Part shown: piece after piece, positions 1-7,612 of the stretch
Layout: each line of letters starts with the position of its first letter
Numbering within the stretch: the stretch's first letter is position 1
Source: Cyclobacteriaceae bacterium
GTDB taxonomy: Bacteria; Bacteroidota; Bacteroidia; Cytophagales; Cyclobacteriaceae
Direction of reading: 5' to 3'
Length of the DNA stretch: 64,000 bases
Assembly (NCBI GenBank): GCA_022842845.1
Contig: JALHOT010000003.1
Location: forward strand, 1 to 64,000
Position numbers and translations under genes: made by a program
The notes under the pieces: generated by a model
Seen by the model: the letters and a program-made list of their open reading frames with translations, nothing else
Database searches by the model: none
What the model was told of the DNA's origin: nothing

Positions 1-17
1 AAAATCTCAAGACCGTA

Positions 18-374
18 GTGATCTATTCGACACTAGGACTTGGCACTGCTACCGGACTGTTTTTTCTGGCGCGTCACTTTTACAAAAAGACAAGAGCGAA
101 TGTATCTCAAAAGCGAAGTTTAGAGGTAGGCGATCCGGCAACATTTGCCAAGCAATTGAAGATGGCCTTTGATAATGACAATTATGCAGGTTGGGGAACG
201 AATGAAAAGATGGTGATGCAAGTATTTAATGAAATACCATCCAAGAGCATGTACTCAAAAGTACAGAAGGAGTACGCCAACCTCTATGGCAAAAGTCTGA
301 ATGCAGACCTGGAAGACGAATTGAGCAGTGAAGAGTATAACGAGCTGATAAGGATTTTAAACGCGAAGAACTAA
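18..374 (+). CDS. Small membrane protein with annexin-like repeat (5' end probably cut by window)
   Basis: A hydrophobic stretch at residues 2-19 followed by basic residues suggests an N-terminal membrane anchor. Residues 57-115 read like one annexin repeat: GWGTNE (58-63) matches the annexin GxGTDE calcium loop, the YGKSL segment matches the conserved YGKDL, and the acidic cluster E99-D100-E101 sits about 38 residues after the GT, where type II annexin sites carry the capping acid. The open start at base 18 is GTG, and the frame stays open to base 3, so the true start may lie left of the window. Its stop overlaps the next start (TAATG), implying translational coupling. The annexin resemblance is by eye; a single repeat would be atypical because eukaryotic annexins have four. 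Role unknown; the context suggests a membrane-associated phage or virion protein. Confidence 0.6.
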   Translation: MIYSTLGLGTATGLFFLARHFYKKTRANVSQKRSLEVGDPATFAKQLKMAFDNDNYAGWGTNEKMVMQVFNEIPSKSMYSKVQKEYANLYGKSLNADLEDELSSEEYNELIRILNAKN

Positions 375-1354
375 TGGCGAAAAAGGCATTGAAGGGGAAG
401 ACGAAAGCACAAACGAAAAAGCCGAAAGCAAAAAAGACAGCAACACCAAAAAAGAGTCAAGGCAAGAAGGGTGCTGTTAAACCTGCGAATGTATTTATCT
501 ACGCATTGGCTCTAGCTGCCCTTGGCGGTGGTGGGTATCTGGTATATGATAGGATTAAAAGAAAGAAGTTGGCTGAACAAAATCAGTTGCCTTCAGACAA
601 CAACGATACAATCATTATCAATAACACACTACCAGCTTCGTTTAGCACCTTCACATCAAGAGTTCTGAGTTCAGCCAGTGACAGTTTCCCTTTAAAGAGA
701 GGAAGCCGAGGTACGCGAGTCACCATGCTTCAACAGGCCTTAGCGAAGACTACTCCATCCATTATGATTGATGGACAATTCGGACCACAAACAGCGGGAG
801 CATTAAAGACAGCGGGGTATCCTGAAATTGTTGATGAAACACTCTTCAACAAAATCACAGGTTCGACTAAAGGTTCTGTCCAGGTGGTGTTCAATCCTTC
901 GGCATTAGCTGAGAGTCTTTACAAAGGTGCCCAAGCCAAGAATCTTGTTCAAGTGATGGATATTTTAAAACAGCTAAAATCTGTAACAGAATATTCAGCG
1001 GTGAATGAGTACTACAAAAAGCAAAGCTTTATCTCAAAGACTATCGTAACCGATCTTCTCGAATATGCCTTCAAAAGCAATGAAGCTGCCAAGGTGCAGA
1101 TACGAAATGAATTCCTGCGCATAGGTTTAAAAGTAAGCTCTGCGGGAACGTGGAGCCTACAAGGAATCCGACTCTACAAAGACCTCGTCACTATCCGCGA
1201 AACAGTGGTAACGGATGCCAGGAATAACCGGATACCTGTGCGCAGGAATACAATACTCGGAGATGAATTGGAAGTCGCTAATGGAATGACATGGTTCAAG
1301 TCAATTGATAACAGCATTCTGAAAGTCCCAACGCAGGACGCGAAGTACACTTAA
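374..1354 (+). CDS. Membrane-anchored peptidoglycan-binding protein with lysine-rich N-terminal tail
   Basis: Residues 1-38 are rich in Lys, Ala, Pro and Thr like a histone H1 tail. A transmembrane segment follows at about 39-58, and then a PG_binding_1-like module at about 105-150 (LKRGSRGTRVTMLQQAL, with DGQFGPQTAGALK), the usual three-helix peptidoglycan-binding pattern. The C-terminal 170 residues are not recognised. The arrangement suggests a basic, possibly nucleic-acid-binding tail on one side of a membrane and a wall-binding domain on the other. That would suit a virion membrane protein of an internal-membrane phage, or a cell-wall anchor of an injection apparatus. It overlaps the upstream stop by one base and lies 13 bases before the muramidase gene, so the genes are probably co-transcribed. 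Confidence 0.7.
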   Translation: MAKKALKGKTKAQTKKPKAKKTATPKKSQGKKGAVKPANVFIYALALAALGGGGYLVYDRIKRKKLAEQNQLPSDNNDTIIINNTLPASFSTFTSRVLSSASDSFPLKRGSRGTRVTMLQQALAKTTPSIMIDGQFGPQTAGALKTAGYPEIVDETLFNKITGSTKGSVQVVFNPSALAESLYKGAQAKNLVQVMDILKQLKSVTEYSAVNEYYKKQSFISKTIVTDLLEYAFKSNEAAKVQIRNEFLRIGLKVSSAGTWSLQGIRLYKDLVTIRETVVTDARNNRIPVRRNTILGDELEVANGMTWFKSIDNSILKVPTQDAKYT

Positions 1355-1367
1355 ACAAATAATAACA

Positions 1368-1898
1368 ATGGCAAAGTTTGAAAACTTCGCAGGGAAACTC
1401 CTGCGATTAGAGGGAGGGTATGTGAATCATCCATTGGACAAAGGAGGCCCGACTAAGTATGGAGTCATTCTTTCCGTGTGGAAGGAACACGGCCATGACA
1501 AAGATGGTGATGGAGACATTGATGCAGAAGACATCAAAAAACTCAGTGAAGAAGATGCGAAGTGGATCGCAAAGAAAATCTTTTGGGATTACTTCCAGGC
1601 AGACTTCATCCTGAATGAATCAGTAGCTCAGTTCATTGTCGATTGGGGTTACAATTCAGGAAGGAAGACAGTTGCCAAGATTGTGCAGCGTGTCATTAAG
1701 GTAGACGTTGATGGAATTGTAGGAGCAAAAACACTTAGTGCAATCAACTGTGCTGATCAGGAGCGTTTGTTTAATCTACTTAAGATTGAACGTCAGGTAT
1801 TCTTGAACAACATCATCAAGAGAAGGCCAGACCAAATTGTATTCTATGATGGATGGATGAATCGAGTGAATTCATTCCGCTTTAAGCAAGCTGCATAA
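1368..1898 (+). CDS. GH108-family N-acetylmuramidase with embedded EF-hand-like loop
   Basis: The N-terminus carries the family signature LEGGYVNHPLDKGGPTKYGV, with E15 as the expected catalytic glutamate. A C-terminal VDGIVGAKTL segment resembles the PG_binding_3 module usual in this family, and 176 residues is normal for GH108. Residues 44-55 spell DKDGDGDIDAED, placing acidic residues at EF-hand loop positions 1, 3, 5, 7, 9 and 12, so calcium binding is likely. No signal peptide is visible, as for phage endolysins, which need another export route or act from a virion. It is expected to cleave the MurNAc-GlcNAc bond. It sits between two membrane or peptidoglycan proteins of the same cassette. 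Confidence 0.85.
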   Translation: MAKFENFAGKLLRLEGGYVNHPLDKGGPTKYGVILSVWKEHGHDKDGDGDIDAEDIKKLSEEDAKWIAKKIFWDYFQADFILNESVAQFIVDWGYNSGRKTVAKIVQRVIKVDVDGIVGAKTLSAINCADQERLFNLLKIERQVFLNNIIKRRPDQIVFYDGWMNRVNSFRFKQAA

Positions 1899-1923
1899 AT
1901 CAAACAGGTAAAGAGTAAAACAC

Positions 1924-2592
1924 ATGCTATCAAGAATAAAGGGAATTTTGAAAGAGTACGGCTTTGTCCTATACACAAGGCCTTATGAGCTTAACATCGT
2001 TGGGCTACGAAGTAAAAGTGTAGAATCAAATTCCTTTGATGATGAGATTCATGTGTTTTACACTTTGCCCAATGGCAAATGGAATTATCACATTTATCCA
2101 GCAACCACTGATCCAGGAACATTCTGGTTAAATAATCCTGCCTATCCACAAGGCACAGCCATTCTTGCCCAGGGTCAGAATGTGGATGCCTACTCCATTG
2201 GAAAACATCGAGGAAAGTATGAAGCGCTTGTTCAGCAAAAACCAGTTACCGTCATACGCGATTATGACCGCGATGCTATTCTGGACTTTAACAATGGCGA
2301 AAACCAAACAGGGCATTTTGGAATCAACATTCACAGAGCATCTGTTTCAGGAACAACAAAATCTATTGACCAATACTCTGCCGGATGCCAGGTATTTAAA
2401 AGTGCAGATGACTTTCTGGTGTTTATGGAGCTTTGTAAAAACCATGCAAAGCTTTATGGAAATAAATTCAGTTACACCCTGATTGATTTCAGATCGCTCA
2501 GAAGAATTACGCTCAAGCGAGTAATAACAGCAACAACTGTTTTCGCTGCTATCGCTTTGGGCTGGGTTTTTAAACCAAATATCAATAGTTAA
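1924..2592 (+). CDS. L,D-transpeptidase-like (YkuD-type) domain protein with C-terminal membrane segment
   Basis: The middle of the protein has HFGINIHRAS followed about 20 residues later by SAGCQVF. This resembles the HxxxxxxxxSHGC active-site pattern of L,D-transpeptidases and related wall-modifying phage proteins, with the Cys as candidate nucleophile. Residues about 200-216 (TATTVFAAIALGWVF) form a likely C-terminal transmembrane helix. No signal peptide is present. The stop overlaps the next start (TAATG). I infer peptidoglycan cross-link modification or hydrolysis during infection or release. The family assignment rests only on the His-to-Cys motif; a different cysteine-dependent wall enzyme is possible. 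Confidence 0.6.
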   Translation: MLSRIKGILKEYGFVLYTRPYELNIVGLRSKSVESNSFDDEIHVFYTLPNGKWNYHIYPATTDPGTFWLNNPAYPQGTAILAQGQNVDAYSIGKHRGKYEALVQQKPVTVIRDYDRDAILDFNNGENQTGHFGINIHRASVSGTTKSIDQYSAGCQVFKSADDFLVFMELCKNHAKLYGNKFSYTLIDFRSLRRITLKRVITATTVFAAIALGWVFKPNINS

Positions 2593-3293
2593 TGGAAGGA
2601 CTTACTCCACCATTTTATTCGAGAACCGATGAACTGCTTTATAAAATCTATTTAAAGCTTCAGGGAGGAAGTATGCCTGGACTAACAGCAAACGATATTA
2701 ATACGCTTTCTAAACTCAATGCCATTCTTGAGGATGGAGAACTTATTAGTCAAAGTCAGTTCAACGATACAATTATGGCTTTGCGTGGGAATGTTCCTGT
2801 AAATGCGAATACACTGGAGAAGCTTTATAACATCATTCAAGGTATGCAGTCACTCAAAAGAGAAGACTTTGATACTTTAGAAGAGTTAAATGCGATTCTC
2901 TCAGATGCAGACCTTGTTCGTATCCAAGATTTAGCAGATGCTCTTGTAGCACTTAATCTTAAACAACGAAAATTTCAATTTTACTTTCCCGATAGCCAAT
3001 GGGATGACGATCACAACCAAAGTCTGCGAAGAGACCGCTTTGTTATGCGTGGAAAAATTACAGCCTTAACGGACGACTTTACAAATGCTTTATCGGCAGT
3101 GTCTTATAAAACACGAATTGATACATCAAGTACATGGGCATATCACTTAAACACAAGCGCATTACAGAATTGGATTAATGCTAACATCTCCGGAAATGAA
3201 CAAACAGGAACAAGGTATTGGATCAGATGCATCCCGACTTATAAATCGGGGCATTATGATGAAGCTATGAATGTTTTAACCTACGTTGTTTAA
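2592..3293 (+). CDS. Putative phage spike or fibre protein
   Basis: Not recognised as a named family. The first 130 residues contain repeated segments of the type DINTLSKLNAILEDGELIS and DFDTLEELNAILSDADLV, separated by about 65 residues. This helical repeat is often seen in phage tail-fibre or spike proteins. The C-terminal 100 residues are rich in aromatic and polar residues and look globular, as receptor-binding tips often do. There is no signal peptide or membrane segment. Being last in the tightly coupled cassette of wall-active membrane proteins fits a virion attachment protein. Confidence in the gene is high, in the role low. Confidence 0.55.
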   Translation: MEGLTPPFYSRTDELLYKIYLKLQGGSMPGLTANDINTLSKLNAILEDGELISQSQFNDTIMALRGNVPVNANTLEKLYNIIQGMQSLKREDFDTLEELNAILSDADLVRIQDLADALVALNLKQRKFQFYFPDSQWDDDHNQSLRRDRFVMRGKITALTDDFTNALSAVSYKTRIDTSSTWAYHLNTSALQNWINANISGNEQTGTRYWIRCIPTYKSGHYDEAMNVLTYVV

Positions 3294-3321
3294 AATGGAA
3301 CACAACCTTCTATTCAAATGC

Positions 3322-4008
3322 TTACAGTGCTTCTAGTTCGCTAAAATTTTCCTTAGCACGATTATACTCCTTCTTCATCCATTCGTATTTATTTTTTATA
3401 CTGTCATCATCGCTCTGTAATCCCTTGCTAATCATTTCTCTTAATTTTTGATAATAGGTGGCTTGATCTGTGTAAGCGCGTACATCTTTAATATAATCAA
3501 TATGAGAATAGCCAGATTCTTCTATCGCAATTACAAATTGCCCAGGATAATCAGCAATTACTTTATCATCGCCATTTTTTAAATCTAATACAGATTTGTC
3601 CAACAAAATTCTTGGATAGTTTGCAATTTTGGATTCTAAATAATAAGCGCAATTCATGGCTGGCCCGAAAACAAATTCAGTGTCGTGATGGATTTGCCCA
3701 TATGTTATACCTCCTCTAAAAACAACTCCTTCTTTAATCATCGCAATACTCAGTTCTTTGAAAAAGTTGAAATTCATAAAATAATGACCAACCGGTAGGA
3801 CTGAAAGCACTATCGAATCTGAAAACTGCGTTATTTCTAATTCGCTTTCGGAATTTATTGTAGCATTAAACCAGTCTCTAATGAATCCATCAATTTTCCT
3901 AAGAATTGAGTAAATCATGAATGGGTTGTCTAGGTATTCTTTGGAAACCATTTTTCCAAACCCAAGGATATCGATAAAACATACGATCTTATTTTTATAA
4001 TTAACCAT
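3322..4008 (-). CDS. Class III nucleotidyl cyclase-like protein
   Basis: The chosen ATG gives 228 residues; an upstream extension is rejected because it would run through the GGCAA repeat cluster. CFIDILGF (10-17) matches the first metal-aspartate motif of class III cyclases (D13), and TQFSDSIVLS gives a second aspartate (D64). GGITYGQ and FGPAMNCAYYLES (114-126) match the later GxxVNxAARLE region, keeping the Asn (N119), but the transition-state Arg position is Tyr (Y123). It is compact and cytosolic. It could make a cyclic nucleotide or be a degenerate sensor. Pycsar anti-phage systems use related cyclases, but no effector gene is adjacent. It is convergent with the phage-like cassette and next to a putative attachment site. 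Confidence 0.65.
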   Translation of the reverse strand: MVNYKNKIVCFIDILGFGKMVSKEYLDNPFMIYSILRKIDGFIRDWFNATINSESELEITQFSDSIVLSVLPVGHYFMNFNFFKELSIAMIKEGVVFRGGITYGQIHHDTEFVFGPAMNCAYYLESKIANYPRILLDKSVLDLKNGDDKVIADYPGQFVIAIEESGYSHIDYIKDVRAYTDQATYYQKLREMISKGLQSDDDSIKNKYEWMKKEYNRAKENFSELEAL

Positions 4009-4030
4009 GAGTAATAATTTCACTAAATAT

Positions 4031-4136
4031 AGTGGCAAAGGTGGTGGCAATTTGGTGGCAAAAGAAAAAAATACCTCAAAAAACAAGGCAAAATGGAGGC
4101 AAAGTTGTGAGGAAGCCTTAGGAAGAAGTGGCAATA
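4031..4136 (+). repeat. Cluster of six GGCAA repeats, putative integrase arm sites
   Basis: Within about 105 bases, near-identical units GTGGCAAAG, GTGGCAATT, GTGGCAAAA, AAGGCAAAA, GAGGCAAAG and GTGGCAATA occur in the same orientation at uneven spacing. Such clusters beside a recombination core are typical of tyrosine-integrase arm-type binding sites. They lie just left of the core at 4200 and differ completely from the repeats on its right, so the element on the left probably used a different integrase from the three elements to the right. Confidence 0.5.
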
Positions 4137-4153
4137 AAACTCATGGTTTAACT

Positions 4154-4171
4154 CAGGTTTGAGGAAACCTG
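4154..4171. repeat. Short perfect hairpin beside attachment core
   Basis: CAGGTTT-gagg-AAACCTG is a perfect 7-bp stem with a 4-base loop between the GGCAA repeats and the core. No U-tract follows, so it is unlikely to be a simple terminator. It may be part of the recombination site. Confidence 0.4.
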
Positions 4172-4199
4172 AAGCAATCCCAGGCAAAAAATTTTAACT

Positions 4200-4248
4200 C
4201 CAGCGGGATCACAACAAAGCCTCAGATTGAAAAATCTGGGGCTTTTTT
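4200..4248 (+). repeat. att core copy A (tRNA 3'-end-like) plus terminator hairpin
   Basis: The core ccagcgggatcacaac is followed at 4219-4248 by a hairpin with stem gcctcagatt / aatctggggc and a T-tract. The same unit recurs at 15886 and 23289, and with a different hairpin at 32404. The core resembles the T-arm and acceptor end of a tRNA, the usual attB of tyrosine integrases. I read it as the junction between the phage-like element (left) and the zinc element (right). Confidence 0.7.
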
Positions 4249-4565
4249 ATTTTGGTTTTAACACAATCTTCCAAAAATTTAAAATGGGTATCAATGAGTA
4301 TCATTTGCTACTCATCACAAAAATTCAAACTATCCTGGTGAACGTCTTAAATAGGAAACCAAAATTACGAGTTGCCCACACCTAAAACTGCTTCAAATAT
4401 ACAATCTTAAAAACTCCTTGCTGACTATTAATACGACACGTTACTTGTGTCTCATTATTTGTAAAATCCTGTCGGTTATCATTCAAAACCAAAAAAAATG
4501 AATGACAAGGGTTTATACTACCATTGGAGTCGCGTGTTTAAGGTGGATCTATTAATTGCTGAATT
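4249..4565. other. Noncoding left arm of the zinc element
   Basis: At 4286-4315 the sequence gggtatcaatgagtatcat continues as ttgctactcat, alternating direct and inverted copies of GAGTATCA. Equivalent blocks sit just right of cores B and C (15971-16000 and 23381-23412). They are read as integrase arm sites of attL type. From 4320 to 4565 I see no gene or RNA. Confidence 0.5.
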
Positions 4566-4727
4566 TTATTGATAAAAACTGTTCCACTGGACAAGTGGAT
4601 TTAGTGCCAACCAGATTTCAGCAGTAGCCAAATCGGTTGATACCGAAGCCGAGGATATACCTAAATCACTAATTTCATTTCGACTGTTAAGGAGTAATAG
4701 TGTCAATAGCAAACAAGTGAATCTCAT
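4566..4727 (-). CDS. Possible 53-residue secreted peptide at the end of the zinc operon
   Basis: An ATG at 4727 opens a 53-residue frame, MRFTCLLLTLLLLNSRNE..., ending LVQWNSFYQ. The first 14 residues look like a signal peptide or membrane anchor. The frame begins right after the stop of the ABC permease (4740); an in-frame GTG at the stop could couple translation. There is no recognisable domain. It could be a genuine small exported peptide of the transporter operon or the decayed 5' end of a lipoprotein gene. Confidence 0.35.
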   Translation of the reverse strand: MRFTCLLLTLLLLNSRNEISDLGISSASVSTDLATAEIWLALNPLVQWNSFYQ

Positions 4728-4739
4728 AATAGTTTTCAC

Positions 4740-6173
4740 TTAGGTAATCAATACTTTGCGTGAAATATTTCTATAAACCAGTGAACTAATCACAAAAGTC
4801 AGTACTGCAAAGACTAAGAGCCCTACAATGTCAGCGCTACTTGTTGAATCAACTTGACCGTAATGAAAAGTAAACGTTGGCAGTCTTTCAAAATCAGTTT
4901 TTGTCATCCATTCGTTATTGAACATGCGGGGTAAGAAATAAGCACGCCATTCTTCGGCAAATGCCACGACCTGACTACGATAGGAATCATAATGACGTGA
5001 TGAAGTACCTGCCACATCGTTCAGTGCGTTTTGTAAAAGTAAGGAGGGTGAGATGAACCGAAACGATTCTACAAACTGCTGCTGAGCGCTTAGTTTTGTT
5101 TGATACTCTTCTAGCACCGGAGCCACTGACTTTTTCACAACATCTTGCGAAGCAAAATATCCCAGGTAAAACTGATATTGATTCTGAATGGTTGTGTCGC
5201 GTTGTGCCAACTCCGGGTGATCACGATAGTAACTGCTTAGAATTGTATCAGCCACTTTCTCAGCATCTGACTTTGCTATGCGCATTTCATGTATCATGTT
5301 GATTCGTGAAGGAACAGGATATAAACTATTCGCCAACTGACTGATTGCAGCCGGAAGTAACAAGACCAAAATCACCCAAAAAGAAATGATCGTTATGGCA
5401 TTAGTACCAGATGACCTGCCAAAAGCATTTACGATGAGTGAAACGGTAAACCAAAAGAAAATGTAAAGGGTAACCAGTGCTACTATCAAAAGAACTGATG
5501 AAAATACTTCTACAATGGGGATGCCTGCAATTACCAAGGCAAGGATAAGAGATGTTGTCACAATGGTTGTCATAATAAAAAAGCGCAAGATCATTTTATT
5601 AAACAGCCATGCAAAGAGCGACACTGGTTGGGCTAGTGTTAACCTTAATGAGCCTTGTTCCTTTTCAGATGATAATAAATTATAACTGAAGGCCAATACC
5701 AATAAGGGTAATAAGTAAATTAGTACAAACGCCAAATCAAAACTACCAAACATGAGTTGCACGGGATTGCTCAACTCGCCAAAACTTAGCACGTACGATT
5801 CTCCATAAAGAGTTGGTTTAATGGTGTGCGTAAACAAGTCGCTCTGACCAGTTGAAAGAAATGCCAAAGGAGCAGGCTGCATAGCTGCTACCCTTGGTGC
5901 ACGGTTGCCAATAAAATTTAATCTTCGTGGATTAAGCCAAGGCTCAACTGTCTTCAAGCCACGCTCTACAGAATCAATATTAGCTTTAAAATCGCTATCC
6001 GCTGCACGCATTACGGCAAGGCTTGCTTCCACCTCGGCTTGACGTAAAGCCACTTTTTTTGATCCGTTATTGGCAGCAAAGAGGCAAAGTGCGATAAAAA
6101 TTATCAAGAGTGTTGATACCCACTTATCGCGCGATAGCTGCAACCATTCATATTTTATTTGATGTAAAAACAT
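4740..6173 (-). CDS. ABC-2 type transporter permease (DUF3526-like), second subunit
   Basis: A 477-residue membrane protein. One transmembrane helix near the N-terminus (about 21-36) is followed by a roughly 110-residue extracytoplasmic segment, then five or more helices at about 145-275, another large extracytoplasmic region (about 290-435), and a last helix near 450-468. The motif SSEKEQGSLRLTLAQP is the ABC-2 coupling region that meets the ATPase. This architecture fits the DUF3526 branch of NosY-like permeases, usually encoded in pairs. It lies 11 bases downstream of its partner. The substrate is unknown; the cluster suggests a role in metal limitation, perhaps export or turnover of an envelope factor. 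Confidence 0.8.
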   Translation of the reverse strand: MFLHQIKYEWLQLSRDKWVSTLLIIFIALCLFAANNGSKKVALRQAEVEASLAVMRAADSDFKANIDSVERGLKTVEPWLNPRRLNFIGNRAPRVAAMQPAPLAFLSTGQSDLFTHTIKPTLYGESYVLSFGELSNPVQLMFGSFDLAFVLIYLLPLLVLAFSYNLLSSEKEQGSLRLTLAQPVSLFAWLFNKMILRFFIMTTIVTTSLILALVIAGIPIVEVFSSVLLIVALVTLYIFFWFTVSLIVNAFGRSSGTNAITIISFWVILVLLLPAAISQLANSLYPVPSRINMIHEMRIAKSDAEKVADTILSSYYRDHPELAQRDTTIQNQYQFYLGYFASQDVVKKSVAPVLEEYQTKLSAQQQFVESFRFISPSLLLQNALNDVAGTSSRHYDSYRSQVVAFAEEWRAYFLPRMFNNEWMTKTDFERLPTFTFHYGQVDSTSSADIVGLLVFAVLTFVISSLVYRNISRKVLIT

Positions 6174-6184
6174 ACGAGTTCAAT

Positions 6185-7600
6185 TTAAAGAATGCTCATT
6201 TTTTTAACAGATACCATTAGCATAAGCGAAGTAGTCACTAACCATGCGATGAGTACGCCAATGTTGTTCAGGTTACTGCTCAATATTTGGCTATAGGTCA
6301 CTGGCTCGTAAGTGAAATCCGGAATATCCTTCCATAATGATTTATCGGCAAGATAATCCCAATCTCCATAGGTTGAATTTTCGGCAAAGTGCATATTGAG
6401 TTTATCCATCATCATAATGCGATACTTCTCTGCTGCGTTGCTAAAGTGCCAGTGGGAGGCATAGTCAGTTCTACACAAGGCCATCGATAAAAAACGAGTG
6501 GGTAAGTACGGTGAAAGAACTGATGCCACACGGTAAACACTTGTTTGATTCTCGTAAGTGGTTTTCAGTTGTTCGTGATGCTTAAAATAAATTTCTGCGG
6601 TGTGCTCTTCTCCCTTTTGCATGAGGTAGCCATCCCAATTGAAAGGCAATTGCTGCACACTGTCCACATTGTACTTTTTCAGTGTTTCTTGTTCCAATTG
6701 TTTCGCTTCGGCACTAAAAGGGTTGTGTCCATCCAATCCTTTACGCTCGTCTTCCTGTACGGCTGCTACAAACTGGCTTTGTGTTGGATAGGGACTCATG
6801 CTTTCTGCTATACGATTGGCGACTTTAGGCATACCCAAACAGGCTACCATCCAAATAGCAAGCAGTGACACTAACGCAATGTTTGATTTTTTTGCCCATG
6901 CAGAAACTACCAGTGTAATGTTAGTAAACACGGCATAGTAGAGTAAATAAAACAGAAACAGAATGGCTAAGGCTCCAATACTAAATTCACCAAAGTCTTG
7001 CACATTGCCTAACAACAAAACACTAAGAATAAAACCAGGAATGATGACCAAGAGCACAGCTATGAAAAGCCCAAGCCATTTTCCTCCTGTCAATATACGT
7101 GAGGATACTCCCTGGCTCTTAAGCAGTCGCAAGGTTCCGTTTTCACGTTCGCTCGTAAAGCTGTTGAAGCCGGTAAGTATAATGAAGAGTGGAATGATGA
7201 AGAGCAAAATGAAATCCGGAGTGAGGTCACCAAAGCGAGAAATCGCAGTTTGATCTTGCGCGGCCATGTACTGTGCATCATTGCGCCTGTGTGCCTCCAG
7301 GTAAATACTTATGCCCGCATACTTATCAACACCCTGGTCGATTAGCGACAAAGAATATTTGGGCTTAAATGCGTAGGTACCGTAATGCGCTGCCGAATGT
7401 GGATTTTTATTATCCTGACTCACCCAAACATTCCTGGCGTTTTCCTTAGCCGTTACATGTTGGTTATTAACCCACTGATAATAGTTTTTGCTAATTACTG
7501 CGGCCACCACAAGTAAGGCAACCATCACAAATGCCATCACGCGAAAGCGACCTTCGCGAAGAAGCTCTTTTAGTTCTTTGAATGCGATTGTTCTTATCAT
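6185..7600 (-). CDS. ABC-2 type transporter permease (DUF3526-like), first subunit
   Basis: The start was set at the ATG encoding MIRTIAFKELKELLREGRFR; the preceding in-frame TTG is less likely. The protein is 471 residues with the same layout as its downstream partner: a first helix at about 23-38, a large extracytoplasmic loop, and the coupling motif SERENGTLRLLKSQG after the second helix. Several further helices and a final helix near the C-terminus follow. The two permeases probably form the heterodimeric pore energised by the ATPase encoded just upstream. They share little sequence beyond the architecture, as expected for old paralogues. Confidence 0.8.
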   Translation of the reverse strand: MIRTIAFKELKELLREGRFRVMAFVMVALLVVAAVISKNYYQWVNNQHVTAKENARNVWVSQDNKNPHSAAHYGTYAFKPKYSLSLIDQGVDKYAGISIYLEAHRRNDAQYMAAQDQTAISRFGDLTPDFILLFIIPLFIILTGFNSFTSERENGTLRLLKSQGVSSRILTGGKWLGLFIAVLLVIIPGFILSVLLLGNVQDFGEFSIGALAILFLFYLLYYAVFTNITLVVSAWAKKSNIALVSLLAIWMVACLGMPKVANRIAESMSPYPTQSQFVAAVQEDERKGLDGHNPFSAEAKQLEQETLKKYNVDSVQQLPFNWDGYLMQKGEEHTAEIYFKHHEQLKTTYENQTSVYRVASVLSPYLPTRFLSMALCRTDYASHWHFSNAAEKYRIMMMDKLNMHFAENSTYGDWDYLADKSLWKDIPDFTYEPVTYSQILSSNLNNIGVLIAWLVTTSLMLMVSVKKMSIL

Positions 7601-7612
7601 AAACAAATTGAA

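Noticed and set aside
4009-4134. N-terminal extension of the cyclase-like protein to an upstream start
   Set aside because: The extra 42 residues are translated from the GGCAA repeat cluster and show no relation to the cyclase fold; the ATG at 4008 is the better start.
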